Part shown: positions 36,146-46,573 of the stretch, in pieces
How positions within the stretch are numbered: position 1 is the stretch's first letter
Layout: each line of letters opens with the position of its first letter
DNA from: Hirsutella rhossiliensis
Taxonomy: Eukaryota > Ascomycota > Sordariomycetes > Hypocreales > Ophiocordycipitaceae
Reading direction: 5' to 3'
DNA: 64,000 bases
Assembly (NCBI RefSeq): GCF_020360975.1
Contig: NW_025408682.1
Span: 558,001 to 622,000 of the forward strand
The notes under the pieces: generated by a model
What the model saw: only the letters and a program-made list of their open reading frames with translations
Told to the model about the DNA's origin: nothing
Database searches by the model: none
Position numbers and translations under genes: made by a program

Positions 36146-36607
36146 GGCACTCGAGCTGCGCGGGAGCATTCGGTGCTATCGCACGTAGCATTGAAGCCGT
36201 GGACGAGTCTCCCGCGCTACAAGTATTCGAGAAGGGGTTCCTGTCGGGCTCCAGTACTCCAGTCCAAGGGGCCAACAAGTGCCGGTTGGACCAATGGCAC
36301 GCCCAGTAATTAATACAACCCCGCTGGCTCGGCTACAAGAGGCACATGAGCCGTGCAGAGAGGGCTTACAGCCACGGTGAGAAGAAGATCAGACCTGCAG
36401 GCTGCTTGCGTGCATGTCCAGGCCCGTACCGTAGTTCACTCACCAGGGGGACGGGAACTGTCCCAGGTTTACCATATGCAGTGGCTCAAGTCAGAGCGTC
36501 CAGTCTCTCGGTAACCACAAGTGATCGATGCCGACGTGGAGCAGACACGGGTTTGGCTCCCTTTATCTAAGGCATATGCGAGTTGCCCCGTCACCAAGCC
36601 AATCTCT
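36146..36607. other. bioDA upstream region
   Basis: It contains the promoter of the minus-strand bioDA gene and the spacer to tRNA-Phe. No gene is seen. Confidence 0.45.
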
Positions 36608-36705
36608 GCGGCCATAGATTAGCTGGGAGATCGTCAGACTGAAGTAATACTTCAATCCTACGGATACCTATCTGAAGGTCGTGTGTTCGAGTCACACTGG
36701 CCGCA
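36608..36705 (+). tRNA. tRNA-Phe(GAA), intron-containing
   Basis: The acceptor stem GCGGCCA pairs perfectly with TGGCCGC, and the discriminator base is A. The anticodon stem TCAGA/TCTGA encloses CTGAAG, with GAA at 36641-36643. A 25-nt intron (36645-36669) follows the purine 3' of the anticodon and contains CTTCA, which pairs with TGAAG. The T arm is GTGTG-TTCGAGT-CACAC. A T5 run at about 36709-36713 terminates Pol III. Confidence 0.95.
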
Positions 36706-37517
36706 GTCTTTTTGTCTCTTGCTCGTTGTGAGATGAGGCCCCCTGCTTTTTTCTTCATTCCGCCGTGCCAAGTCTGTGCGGTGGGGATTCCTTGTTGGGA
36801 CCTCTGCCCGGGCTTGGCGCTATAATTATACCTCCGAGTCCACCTCGCCTACCCTACACCGATGGTGTTTGGTGGCCGACAACGAACCGCCCTCCGCGGC
36901 GTATGGAGACATCGGGACCAAACTACTTATCGCTTGCCATTTTGCGATACACCGAGCATGTAATTTGCCTCGCTTTTTGACATCAAGGGAAAATACGCAT
37001 ATCATTCAATCAATCACCCTTCCCGACCTCTACTTTCGCAATTCCCTGAGCGAGGTTCTTGATCATAGGTAGGATAGGGGCAATCTCATAAGACGAAAGC
37101 TTATGAATAAAGGCAATAAGATCCCGTTCTTATTATTATGACAGCCATGACTTACACAAGTTCTCGATATCCTGTCTTGACCGCTATTTACCCTGATGTC
37201 GCCGTCGCAATGCAGTCTCGTTATAATTTGTTGCAAGAGACTGGTTGTCTCTAGAAGGCTAATCGGTCATGTCGATGCCTGTCAACTACGTCTATATAAG
37301 ACTTAGTCTTCTTCACCTCTCTATAGCTAGAGAGACATCATCAATATCATCCATCCACTTCTTCACAGTCCGTGTGTGCGGACAAGGTGAACTATTGCTC
37401 ATATTGATTTGCAATAGAGTTGACTCTTTTTAGTCTACCGGACGAGTCTTAGTCGCCGAGAGAATCTTAATCGTTGAAAGAATCTTTGTCGAAAGAATTT
37501 TGATCACTGGAAGAGTC
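36706..37517. other. AT-rich spacer
   Basis: It lies between tRNA-Phe and the 3' end of the peroxidase-like gene. It is AT-rich around 37.0-37.4 kb, with no supported gene. A duplicated direct motif (GTCGAAAG/GTTGAAAG) borders the acidic repeat array near 37470-37500. Confidence 0.4.
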
Positions 37518-38890
37518 TTAGTTGTCTCCATCGTCGTCATCACCGTTATCATTATCGTCGTCATCATCGTCTCCATTATCGTCTCCATCGTCGTCTCCAT
37601 CGTCGTCATCATCGTCTCCATTATCGTCTCCATCGTCGTCTCCATCGTCGTCTCCATTATCGTCTCCATTATCGCCTCCATCGTCGTCTCCATCATCATC
37701 TCCATTATCGTCTCCATCGTCATCGGAATGCTTTACATCCTTGGGGTCGGCCGGTTTGCTAGGAATTTTTGGTTTATCGGGAGGCTTGGGGGCGACAATG
37801 GTGGTGGTGGTGGTACCACCACCAGGCGGCCCTAAATGGTCAGGATCAGGGAAGCCGGCGGCACGGATGAGTGCCTTCACTTGATCCTGGGGAACATTAG
37901 TGGGGGGCGCGAGGGCATTAACGATATCCTATGGTGATTCATTAGAGTCAACGCGGTTCTTCACATGCGAGGCTTGGGGAGGACTTGCGTCTCGGCTGAT
38001 CACTTTAACACCGCCGGCATTTTGCAAAACGGCAGGGTCCGCCTTGAGAACTTGGGTGCCAATATCCAAGACGTCCTCAACTCCAGCCGCGAACTCCACG
38101 GGCACCCAGCCCAGGTTCACCGGAATGCGTTCGGATTCGAAAAGCGACCTAATGTGTGCCAACCGCATATTCTCCGCCGACGATTTGAAGACACCAAGCA
38201 GCAGGCCGATCTCCGTGGCTCCGTGAGCGGCGGCGATAGGGTTGTATTTTGTGGCCGGCCTCTTCTTCCTCTGGGCATTGATGCGGGCGACCTTTGCCTT
38301 GGCGAAGCAGTTGACATCTATCTTGTCACAGGTCTTAAGCGCGTTGAGTGTATCGTTCCACGAGCCCTGGTTGAAAGCGAAGCTGGGGTCCTCCGCGGCG
38401 TCACGGCGTGATAAGCTGCAGTCGTGCTCGTGATTCCAGCTGTCCCGCTGGACGTCGTCGAGGTCGAAGACGAGGTCGAACGAGGCGCCTGCGTTCTGCA
38501 AGTCGTCGGTGATGATGACGGCGGCGGTGTCGGGCGATAAACCAAAGGCATTGAAGGCGGCAATGATGATGTTCGTCGAATTGATCCTCTTCCCGGAGTG
38601 AGGCAGGAAGCCATGGTTGGCGAGCGAGTTGAGGGCCGGGCACGCGCAGCGGACTATGGAAGCGTTTATATCAGCAAGGCACCGAGGACGACAGAGACTG
38701 CTAGAGAAGGGAGAGAGTGAGAGTGATAGTGAGAGATGAAGTAAAACAAAATCTTACCGTCACCGGCCCCAGGACGGGACCAGCTCTGAAAGCGCGGGTC
38801 CTTTAGGTCAAGCTTCGGTTGGGTTATGGCTGCCGCAGCAGAAGAGGTCAAGAGGCATAATGTACTGGCCCAACCTGGCTGTAGTTTCAT
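37518..38890 (-). CDS. Secreted haem-thiolate peroxidase, acidic repeat tail
   Basis: Exon 1 (38890-38758) encodes a signal peptide (MKLQPGWASTLCLLTSSAAAA). After a 104-nt GTAAGA...TAG intron, exon 2 (from 38653) has the family 2 peroxidase core: RCACPALNSLANHGFLPHSG with presumed haem ligand Cys49, and the acid-base motif EHDCSLSR with Glu120. The frame meets a TAG at 37929-37931, which would give 285 aa, a normal length for short members. The same frame then stays open for 136 more codons: DIVNALAPP, AAGFPDPDHLGPPGG, a Pro/Lys hinge and about 67 residues of almost only Asp, Gly and Asn. The TAG can be removed by an in-frame intron (for example 38003-37929, GTGATC...ATAG, 75 nt), giving 397 aa. 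A premature stop or sequence error is the alternative. These enzymes are extracellular peroxidases or peroxygenases. Feature bounds use the longer model. Confidence 0.7.
37540..37727. repeat. Tandem triplet array encoding Asp/Gly/Asn
   Basis: The plus strand is a run of TCN/ATC/GTC triplets (TCATCGTCTCC-like units). The reverse complement reads GAY, GGA and AAY codons. The nine-base periodicity points to expansion by tandem duplication. Confidence 0.85.
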
Positions 38891-40798
38891 CTTATCCTTC
38901 TTTCTTGTTCCGCACGGGAGAGGATCCCTGGCCAAGCCGACACGGGGTGGTTTTGGCGAGCTGTAGACGGCGCGGGCAATACTTGATTAACCCGCGCGAA
39001 AAAAGTCCGTCGGCAACTGCGTTTCAATTTATACGCCGTGCCATTGGGCTTCCGCTTGCCTCCATTCCACCCCATGGCCTGGCGGCAACATTTCGACCTG
39101 TCTCAGACTCGCCCAGATTCATGTGTTGCTCGTAGTAGAGACACTGGAATGCCCTCCGACTTCCCGATGAGAGAGATAAGAGGTGCTATAGAGGTCCTTA
39201 TGACTTGTTGCGGCCACTTGGCCCCTGCCAATACCGTGGTTTAGCTGCTGCTGTGGTCGGTGGGCGCTCCCGTTTCCTGTCTGGCGCTGTCCAATTGCCA
39301 TTGGCCGTGAAATGTGCGGCGACTTTTCTTCACTCTAGCATGGCCCTTTGGAATTCCCAGCCAGCGGATGGAGCATAAGGCTGTTCTGCACTGCATCTCG
39401 GCTGGCCGGTGCTCCATCAGGGTTGTCCTCGCCGCTGGTTTAGTGATGCACGAACCAAACGAACTCCATGTGCGAGCTATTGCGTACAGTACACTCAAGC
39501 CATTGCTCATTCGTACATACTTTCGCCCGCATCGCGATAGAGAAAGCGGTTCTTCCCGGGAAAACTCTTCTGTGGAGTAGGAATGAGCCCCTGGATCATA
39601 TCTGGGGTTTATTGGACCCTTCTTTAAATTAAAGTGGTTGGGTTGTTGCAGTGAAACCATGGAAAGACACTAGATACGCCGAGACTCTGGAGACCTCTAC
39701 GAATACCGTATGGAGTACAGAGTTAGCAGTCTCAATAGGTAAAGCCCCCAATGGCGCCGCATCAGGCTGCCTACTGGAAGTAGTCCGGCCCTAACTAACA
39801 CTCGCCGCTGCTTGTTCGACAACACGGAATTGAGTGGGACCTGTTAAGGCGACACTAGGCGGTTGAGTAGCCTGTGGGCGGGGCTGTTCGTCAGGCCTGC
39901 ACAGCCCCAGACTGTTACGACAGGTTGAATTTATTAGTGAATTTCTACGGCATGAGTTGGCTTTTTGCGTTGACGACAAAATGCGCGTGATATACGCGTG
40001 GTATTGGCCTCACTTGGCTGCGCAGCGACGGATGGGTATAGGTTGAGCCTCGGCGAAGCTTCGACGGCGTCTAACACCCCGTTAAGCTCGACTCACCGCG
40101 CACCCGATCTGCTAAAGATATGACTCGGATAGAGCGCGTTGAGATCTGGCTTGTCTTCAACAACGCCATGGCCACGTCCTCGGGGAACTGCCGCCGATTT
40201 TTATCCAGGTCGACTAGACATCCAGGGCCGCCAATCGTGGCGAAATGGCCGGGTTTCGAGGCCAAGACATGAGGGGCATAGTACCGTGGTCAGGCCCATT
40301 CCACCTCACAGGAGGGCAATAGGCTAAAGTAGATAGATCTACGCGGGCTGCTTCGTCAGAGGCTTTGGGTTGGGAAGAAGTCAGACTTCTTCTCCCTTAC
40401 CTGCTCGACTCCACCCAACCTACTAGCTCCCTCAGCAAGGTCCACGTCGGCGGAGCAAGGCGCGCAATTTCCTCGGAGTCTGACGGGACGGGACCAAAGA
40501 CCACAGACGCGGGAGAGTCCAAGCAGAGGGGTTTTTCGTGTGCGCATCCGCATGGGCGATCCCATTTCACCACCTTCCGAATCGCTCCAAGTAGGCAGGG
40601 CCGGGTCCATATCCCGGCCCACAGCCTGTGCCGAGGAGCAAGTATAGAGCAAGTATACCATGCTGCCTCAGCTGTAGGCAGGCCCTCCAAGCAGCCTGCA
40701 GCTTTCTCCTGATCTTGTAGTCCCGCCACCCGTGTTTTGTGAGAATTGAAGCAGATACAGGATGAATTAATGGACTCCTTGCACGTGCCATCGTCACC
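38891..40798. other. Intergenic spacer before bioF
   Basis: I see no supported gene. It carries the divergent promoters of the peroxidase-like gene and bioF. Short domain-free frames only. Confidence 0.5.
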
Positions 40799-42182
40799 AT
40801 GCCCCCCCGGCGGAACCGCCTCGACGACATCTACGCCTCTCTGCTCGCCCGCCGAGCATCCCAGGGCCGCCTCCGCCGCTTGACCCTCCCCGCCCCCGGC
40901 GCCGTCGACTTCTCCTCCAACAGCTACCTCTCCCTGCAGACCAATCCCGACGTCCAGAGCGCCTACCTCGCCCGCCTACACGCGTCGTCGTCGACGGCCT
41001 CTCCGGATTTGCTGGGCTGCGGCGCCGGCTCCCGGCTCCTCGACGGCAATTCGGCCACGGCCGAGGCGCTGGAGCGAGAAATCGCCGCGTTCCACGGAGC
41101 GCCGGCCGGCCTGCTCTTCAACTCGGGCTTCGCCGCCAACACGGGCCTGTTTAGCTGCGCGCCGCAGCCCGGCGACGTCGTCGTCTTCGATGAGCTTATA
41201 CACGCCAGTGTTCGCGACGGCATACGGCTGGGGCGAGCGCGCGCGGTGCCGTTTGCCCACAATTGCGTCTCAAGCCTCGATGCCGTCCTGGCTGAGCTCG
41301 CCGAGGGAGACGCGGGTCGCTGCATCCGGACTGGGCAGGCAAGCGTCTTCGTCGCCGTCGAGAGCGTGTATAGCATGGATGGCGATGTCGCGAAGCTGCG
41401 GGACATGGTCGACTGCGTCGAGGGGCGACTCCCACTCGGCAACGGGCAGCTGATTGTTGACGAGGCCCACGGCACCGGCTTGCTTGGGCATCACGGCCGG
41501 GGGCTGGTCAGTCAGCTCGGGCTGGAGGAAAGAGTGTGGGCGCGAGTACACACCTTTGGGAAATCCCTGGGCTGTGCTGGAGGTGCGTTTCCTTCTGTGC
41601 TGTCGGCTTGCTCTGGCTTACACGACCAACTTTCACCAAACAGCCATCGTCCTCTGCTCGCCTACAACTCGCTCCTATCTCATCAACTACGCCCGCAGTC
41701 TCATCTACACCACAGCCATGGGCTACCACTCTCTCGCAGGCATCCAGACGGCCTACGAGTATCTCATGAGCGGCCAGGCCGAGCCTCACACACGTCATCT
41801 CCGCTCCTTGATGCGCCATGTCCATCGCCTCCTGACTTCGCTCTGCTCCCGCCACCAGCCACCACCGCACATCTTTCGCATCAGCCCCAACGAGCCCGAG
41901 TCGCCCATCATTCCCCTCTTCACGGCCCACGCTCGCAGCCTCGCCCAGCACTGCCAGCAGAGGGGGTTCATGGTCCGGCCCATCGTCGCGCCAACTGTCC
42001 CCACTGGCACTGACCGAGTAAGGCTTTGCCTACACGCAGGAAATAGCACACAAGAGATACGGGGCCTGTGCCAGGCCATAGAGGAATGGATCTGCGAGTG
42101 TTTGGCAGGAAGAAAGACGCTCGCCGTGGCAGAGACAATGGCCGCGGTGAGCGCGGAGCGGCTGGAGCCGCCCAAGCTGTAG
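40799..42182 (+). CDS. bioF: KAPA synthase (8-amino-7-oxononanoate synthase)
   Basis: Exons 40799-41582 and 41644-42182, with a 61-nt GTGCGT...CAG intron, encode 440 aa. Alpha-oxoamine synthase motifs are present: SSNSYLSLQTNPDV, GCGAGSRLLDGN, GLLFNSGFAANTGLFS, FDELIHASVRDGIRLGRA, ESVYSMDGDVA, VDEAHGTGLLGHHGRG and the PLP lysine in HTFGKSLGCAGA (Lys255). After the intron, VLCSPTTRSYLINYARSLIYTT continues the family. It condenses a pimeloyl thioester with alanine, the first dedicated step. The protein ends in Pro-Lys-Leu, a plausible non-canonical peroxisomal targeting signal, in keeping with reports of peroxisomal BioF in Aspergillus. It is divergent from bioDA and convergent with bioB, with only 136 bp between the two stop codons. 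Confidence 0.95.
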
Positions 42183-42318
42183 ATCATTTACTGCTGAAGA
42201 GAGATTCAAGAGCCATCACGACATGGTATCCCAAGCAAACTTGCAAGAGCGGGACCGCTTGTTGCTGTTGTTGATTCTTGTTCCGCTTCATCATCAGACA
42301 TGACCGTACAAACAGCCC

Positions 42319-43602
42319 CTACTGTCCAGCAGCATCAGTCTCGCCAGGCGGCGTCTTGCCGAAGCTCTTCATTGGAGTCAGCCCCCAGCGGCCAAACATG
42401 GCGCTGTCCTCGTCCCAGCCGTTGCAGTCGGTGGTGAGCATCTTGTCGCCAGTAAATATGGCGTTTGCGCCGGCCATGAAGCACAGGGCCTGCTTCTCCT
42501 CTTCCATACTCTTGCGACCAGCTGCAATCCTTATGATGGTGGCGGGCATGAGGATCCTGGCCGTCGCAACGGTGCGCAGCATGCTGGTGAAGGCGAGAGG
42601 GGGCGTGTCCCCCAGCGGAGTGCCCTTGATAGGAACGAGGGCGTTGACCGGGAAGCTCTCCGGGTGAGCAGGTAGGGTGGCGACTGTGTGAAGTAGACCG
42701 ATGCGGTCGCTCGACGACTCGCCGAGGCCGAGGATGCCGCCGGAGCAGACGCTAATGCCGGCGTCTCGGACTCGGCCCAGGGTCCGCAGGCGGTCGTCGT
42801 AGGAGCGCGTGGTGATGACAGAGGGGTAGAACTCTCGGCTTGTGTCCAGGTTGTGATTGTACGCGCTCAGGCCGGCTTCCTTGAGTTGCCTCGCTTGATC
42901 TTCATCCACCATGCCTAGCGTCACACACACCTCCATGCCCATGGCGCGCACGCCGCGGACCATTTCGGTAATGTTGGAGAGGCTGTTCTTGCGCCCTCGC
43001 ATGTCTCGCCAGGCCGCGCCCATGCAGAAGCGGGTGCTGCCATTGTCGCGCGCACGCCTTGCCGCGGCCAGGACCGACTCGACGCTCTCGACGCGCTTGG
43101 CCTCGAGCCCAGTGCCCTTTTGATAGCGCGTGGACTGGGCGCAGTAGGAGCAGTCTTCGGTGCAGCCGCCTACCTTGATGTTCATGAGGGTGCAGAGCTG
43201 AACCTCGCCGGGCTTGTGGAATCGCCGATGGACGGTGCTCTGTGCTCCACATTGTCAGCATTACCAAGGCGCTCCAGATCAGGGGAGACTGACGGCACAG
43301 TGAGCCAGTTCGAGAAGCGGCTGATAGTAGATGGCAGATATTTCCTCGCGTGTCCAGTCCTGCCGCGGCGCTCTGGCGGCCACTGCATCTCGGAAGATGT
43401 TGTCGGCCTCTGCCTCGCGATGGGGACTTGGCTTGGCTTCGGGCGGGGGGGCGAGGTCGTGGGTGGCCGTGGGCGAGTCGACCAGGGTAGCACCTGTACG
43501 CGGCTGGCCGGCAGAACAAGTCCTCGAGGAAAATGGGGGAGGCGAGGAGCAGGCAGAGGCAGGTCGGCGCAGGGCTCGAAGGCCAAGGACTGGGAGCCTC
43601 AT
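42319..43602 (-). CDS. bioB: Biotin synthase
   Basis: Exon 1 (43602-43294) and exon 2 (43239-42319), with a 54-nt GTCAGT...CAG intron and a CTGAC branch site, encode 409 aa. The start MRLPVLGLRALRRPAS begins an Arg/Ser/Ala-rich presequence without acidic residues for about 40 residues, as for mitochondrial import. The radical-SAM cluster motif CTEDCSYC gives Cys129, Cys133 and Cys136. Further family blocks are STRFCMGAAWRDMRGRK, SAYNHNLDTSREFY, SVCSGGILGLGES, NALVPIKGTPLGD, RIAAGRKSM and the terminal TTDCNGWDEDSAMFGRWGL. It inserts sulphur into dethiobiotin to form biotin, using iron-sulphur clusters in mitochondria. The frame extends to a GTG at 43608, but the ATG at 43602 is preferred. Confidence 0.96.
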
Positions 43603-46573
43603 AGTCACGAGCGGTCGATGTCAAGTAGTAATGGAGCTTGTGCCATGAAGACGACGCAGTGGAGGACCTCTGTGATGCGCGGATACCTGGTACTCAACCG
43701 TGGCGGGTCGACATCTCAACAGAGTCTGGTTGACAAGGACCCATGGGGGCTGCTGGTACCAAAGAGGAGATGCCCGCCCAGCATCGGCTTGGCCTGGGGC
43801 CATGAGCCCACTGCCGCGGTCTCTCCCTTATCATGAGACTCTGCAGAAAGAGGGGTCCTGCGAGGGGGTGCGGCCAAGCAAGGGGCCTGCGAATGACAAT
43901 CGTGTCGGCGCTGTGTGGTTCGATGGCCGTCAAGACGGGGCCACTTTTCCATCCTCGGATGCTGCTTGATTGGTTTCCTGGCCATGGCATCACCCTCTCT
44001 TGCTCCACCGTGGGAGTGCCTGATAAGCGAGGCCCGGTTTCTTTCCTTCGCTTACCTTTGCGCGGCGTGCTAGGCGAGGTTGATGATGTTGTCGTCAGGA
44101 CTTGTGCTTGCCTGGTAGGACGGTCGCTGACCAAGGATCGCCCTGGAGCTTGCCCAGCTTCGGTCTGGCTCCTCCCGCTTACTCGGTCGCAATGCAGTGT
44201 CTCCTTCTCTCCCTGTCAAAAGACACTGTAGGCAGTGAGACAGCCCCGTGACTGCCTCGTCATGATGCGAGTGACTTGCTGTGATGGTCGTTGTCAAGCA
44301 ACCCGCTTGCCCAACTCTCCTGGTACATGGAGAGGTGCCTGCCGATTCTCCTAGCCCACTGACGTGTGCCTTCTTTCTCCAGTCCGGTGCTCAAGAGATC
44401 GGGACACGGACTGGCATCTCCGAGGTTCTCCTTGAGGCCACTAGCCCCTCAGAGTGCTGCTGGTCCGTTAGGCACAATTTTTGGTTGTCCAACATTCGTC
44501 TGTGTCTCTGGTATTACACTCCCTCGAGGGGGCACGCCTCTCCTTTTCTTTTCATTGCATTCGCCGGCATGTCGGGCGGTGTGAAGAAGAAAATGCTTGT
44601 CCCTCATGTTCTGCAGTTGTGCTCCGTGTTCTTCTCCTTGTTCCAAGAGGCTGGTCACCCGCAAAGATAGGGCATCAGTCACCTGCGTCTTCGCTGCGGG
44701 ATGCATTAGGCCAAGACGATGTATGTGCGGAACCCGCCGTTTTGATGTCGCAAGCAGTGGCACCCGAGATCTGAATTAAGACACTTGTCTACATGGTCAC
44801 TGTTGCGAGACAGACAGCCAGCCAACTGTCTACCTTGCCTTGCCTCCCTTTGAGCATCATCGAGGCCACCGAAAGTGCCATCAATGGCCTTCTCCAGGCT
44901 GCCCGTTGACACTCGTTGGCACTCGGCATTTTGCCTAAAAAATTGACGGCCCAAGTTGCCAAGTCAAGTGAATGCATCAAGAGTGAGAGCTTAAGTGCTG
45001 ACCTCTACGTTCGGTAGAGCTGAAATGCCAGATTTGCTCCCGTACGTTACACAGCATTGATGAACCAGGGGGGGCACTAAAGGGCATGACCCCTTGCAGA
45101 GCTGATCAGGATCGAGCAGCAAGGCTTGCATACTACATAAACAGCTGCCCTCCTACCCTCAGCTTTCGTATGCGCAGTCGAGCACCATTGCGAAATGGTG
45201 TGAATGATGACAGGAAGGGGAAGATGCGGTGATGGATGCAAGGCACGAGAAAAGAAGATGAGCAACTACGCCGAGTGCGGACCTGAGATGCAGCCAGTCA
45301 ATACGATAGCCTTGGGCTGGACTTTGGGCATGTGAGGATGGCAGATGGACGACGTGCCGAGGGCTGACGGGTCATGCTGCATCGAGTCCAGAGCCGGGAA
45401 TAAAAATATAACAATAATTGATGCTACCACCTTCAAGTTGGCTGCATCATGCCGCCAGGTCCGGGCCGGTCTGAGGCAGGCAAGAGATTGCAAAAGGTGG
45501 CTTGCTCCCATGTGCACGTAACATGACATCGGGCATTTCCTGGGCTACGGTGATGGATGACCCCTGCATTGCGTTCTCGGTCCTCGGCGCCATGCATCAG
45601 GCAGAGCATGTGCAGGGGTTGGATGTTACCGGGTCCTCGTTTAATCCCAGGAGAAGCCTGACTACCTACCTATTATAACCAGCAGAACACGGTAGAGCTG
45701 CGGGGCAGTCATTGCATGTAGGTGCGAGGCAAGCTGGGTACTGCTACCCAGGCGCCAGCTTGGTTCCTCAGCGGACTTCTTCAGCGGATCTGCCCGCTGA
45801 GCCATCAGGGACCGCACCCCGCCCCGATTGATCAGCGGGGCCTTGCCGGGGTGCCTTGCGGCCGAGCAAGGCAAAAGAAAAAAAGACGTCGACCTATTCT
45901 TGGTGCCATTTTCCCGCATCCATCCATCACAACGCCGCCCTTTAGGCGCCATGCATGCAATTGGCTTGATGGACCGGCCCAGGCCTGTCTGTTTGTTGGT
46001 GGCTGCTCGACCCTTGTGCAACGCTTTCACGGCCGTTTTGCCGACGCTCTCCGCTCGCCTTCTAGAACAGGTCTCCAGAACCTCCGCCCAAGCAGGACAT
46101 TAGGCCTTGCTCTGCCTCGACCAGGCAGCCCGACATGACGAACACACCGGGTGCTCGGCGCCACACAGCGAGTGTCTGGGTGCCGAGCGGTCCGTCATTC
46201 ATCGGGTGCCTCGAGTGTCCGCGGTTCACTCGGCAGCCCGTCTTGAGACGACAGCACGCCAGCCTCAGGTAGGTAGGTATCCATCTACATGCATGTCGGT
46301 GCCAGGGCCTGACGGTACGTGCTGACCGGGCTGGAAGAGCAGGTAGAGAGAGAATGGAAGACAGCTACAAGGGTCCTGCAGCCGGATCCAATGGTACCTT
46401 GGCCGGGCGGCGACAATATCAACCACAGCATGGCCACCTCTCGCTCTCTTAGTCCTCCTCTCGTCCTCCACTCCGCCCCTGCCTGGCCAGCGACTGCTCG
46501 CCGTCGTCGACGACAGCTTGCCTCGTCTCACTAACCGCTAATCGTCCACCTTGTCGCCGTCGCCGTCGCAGCC
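43603..46573. other. Intergenic spacer of about 3 kb
   Basis: No gene is supported. The open frames are short, overlap on both strands and have no domains. The segment from about 46430 to 46573 is CT-rich and is the probable promoter and leader of the large secreted protein. Confidence 0.5.

Noticed and set aside
37430..37723. Met/Glu/Thr repeat frame antisense to the acidic array
   Set aside because: It is an alternative-frame reading of the same triplet repeat. The Asp/Gly/Asn frame is the one continuous with the peroxidase.
29895..43602. Secondary-metabolite cluster
   Set aside because: No polyketide synthase, NRPS, terpene cyclase or cluster regulator is present; the genes are primary biotin metabolism plus a P450.
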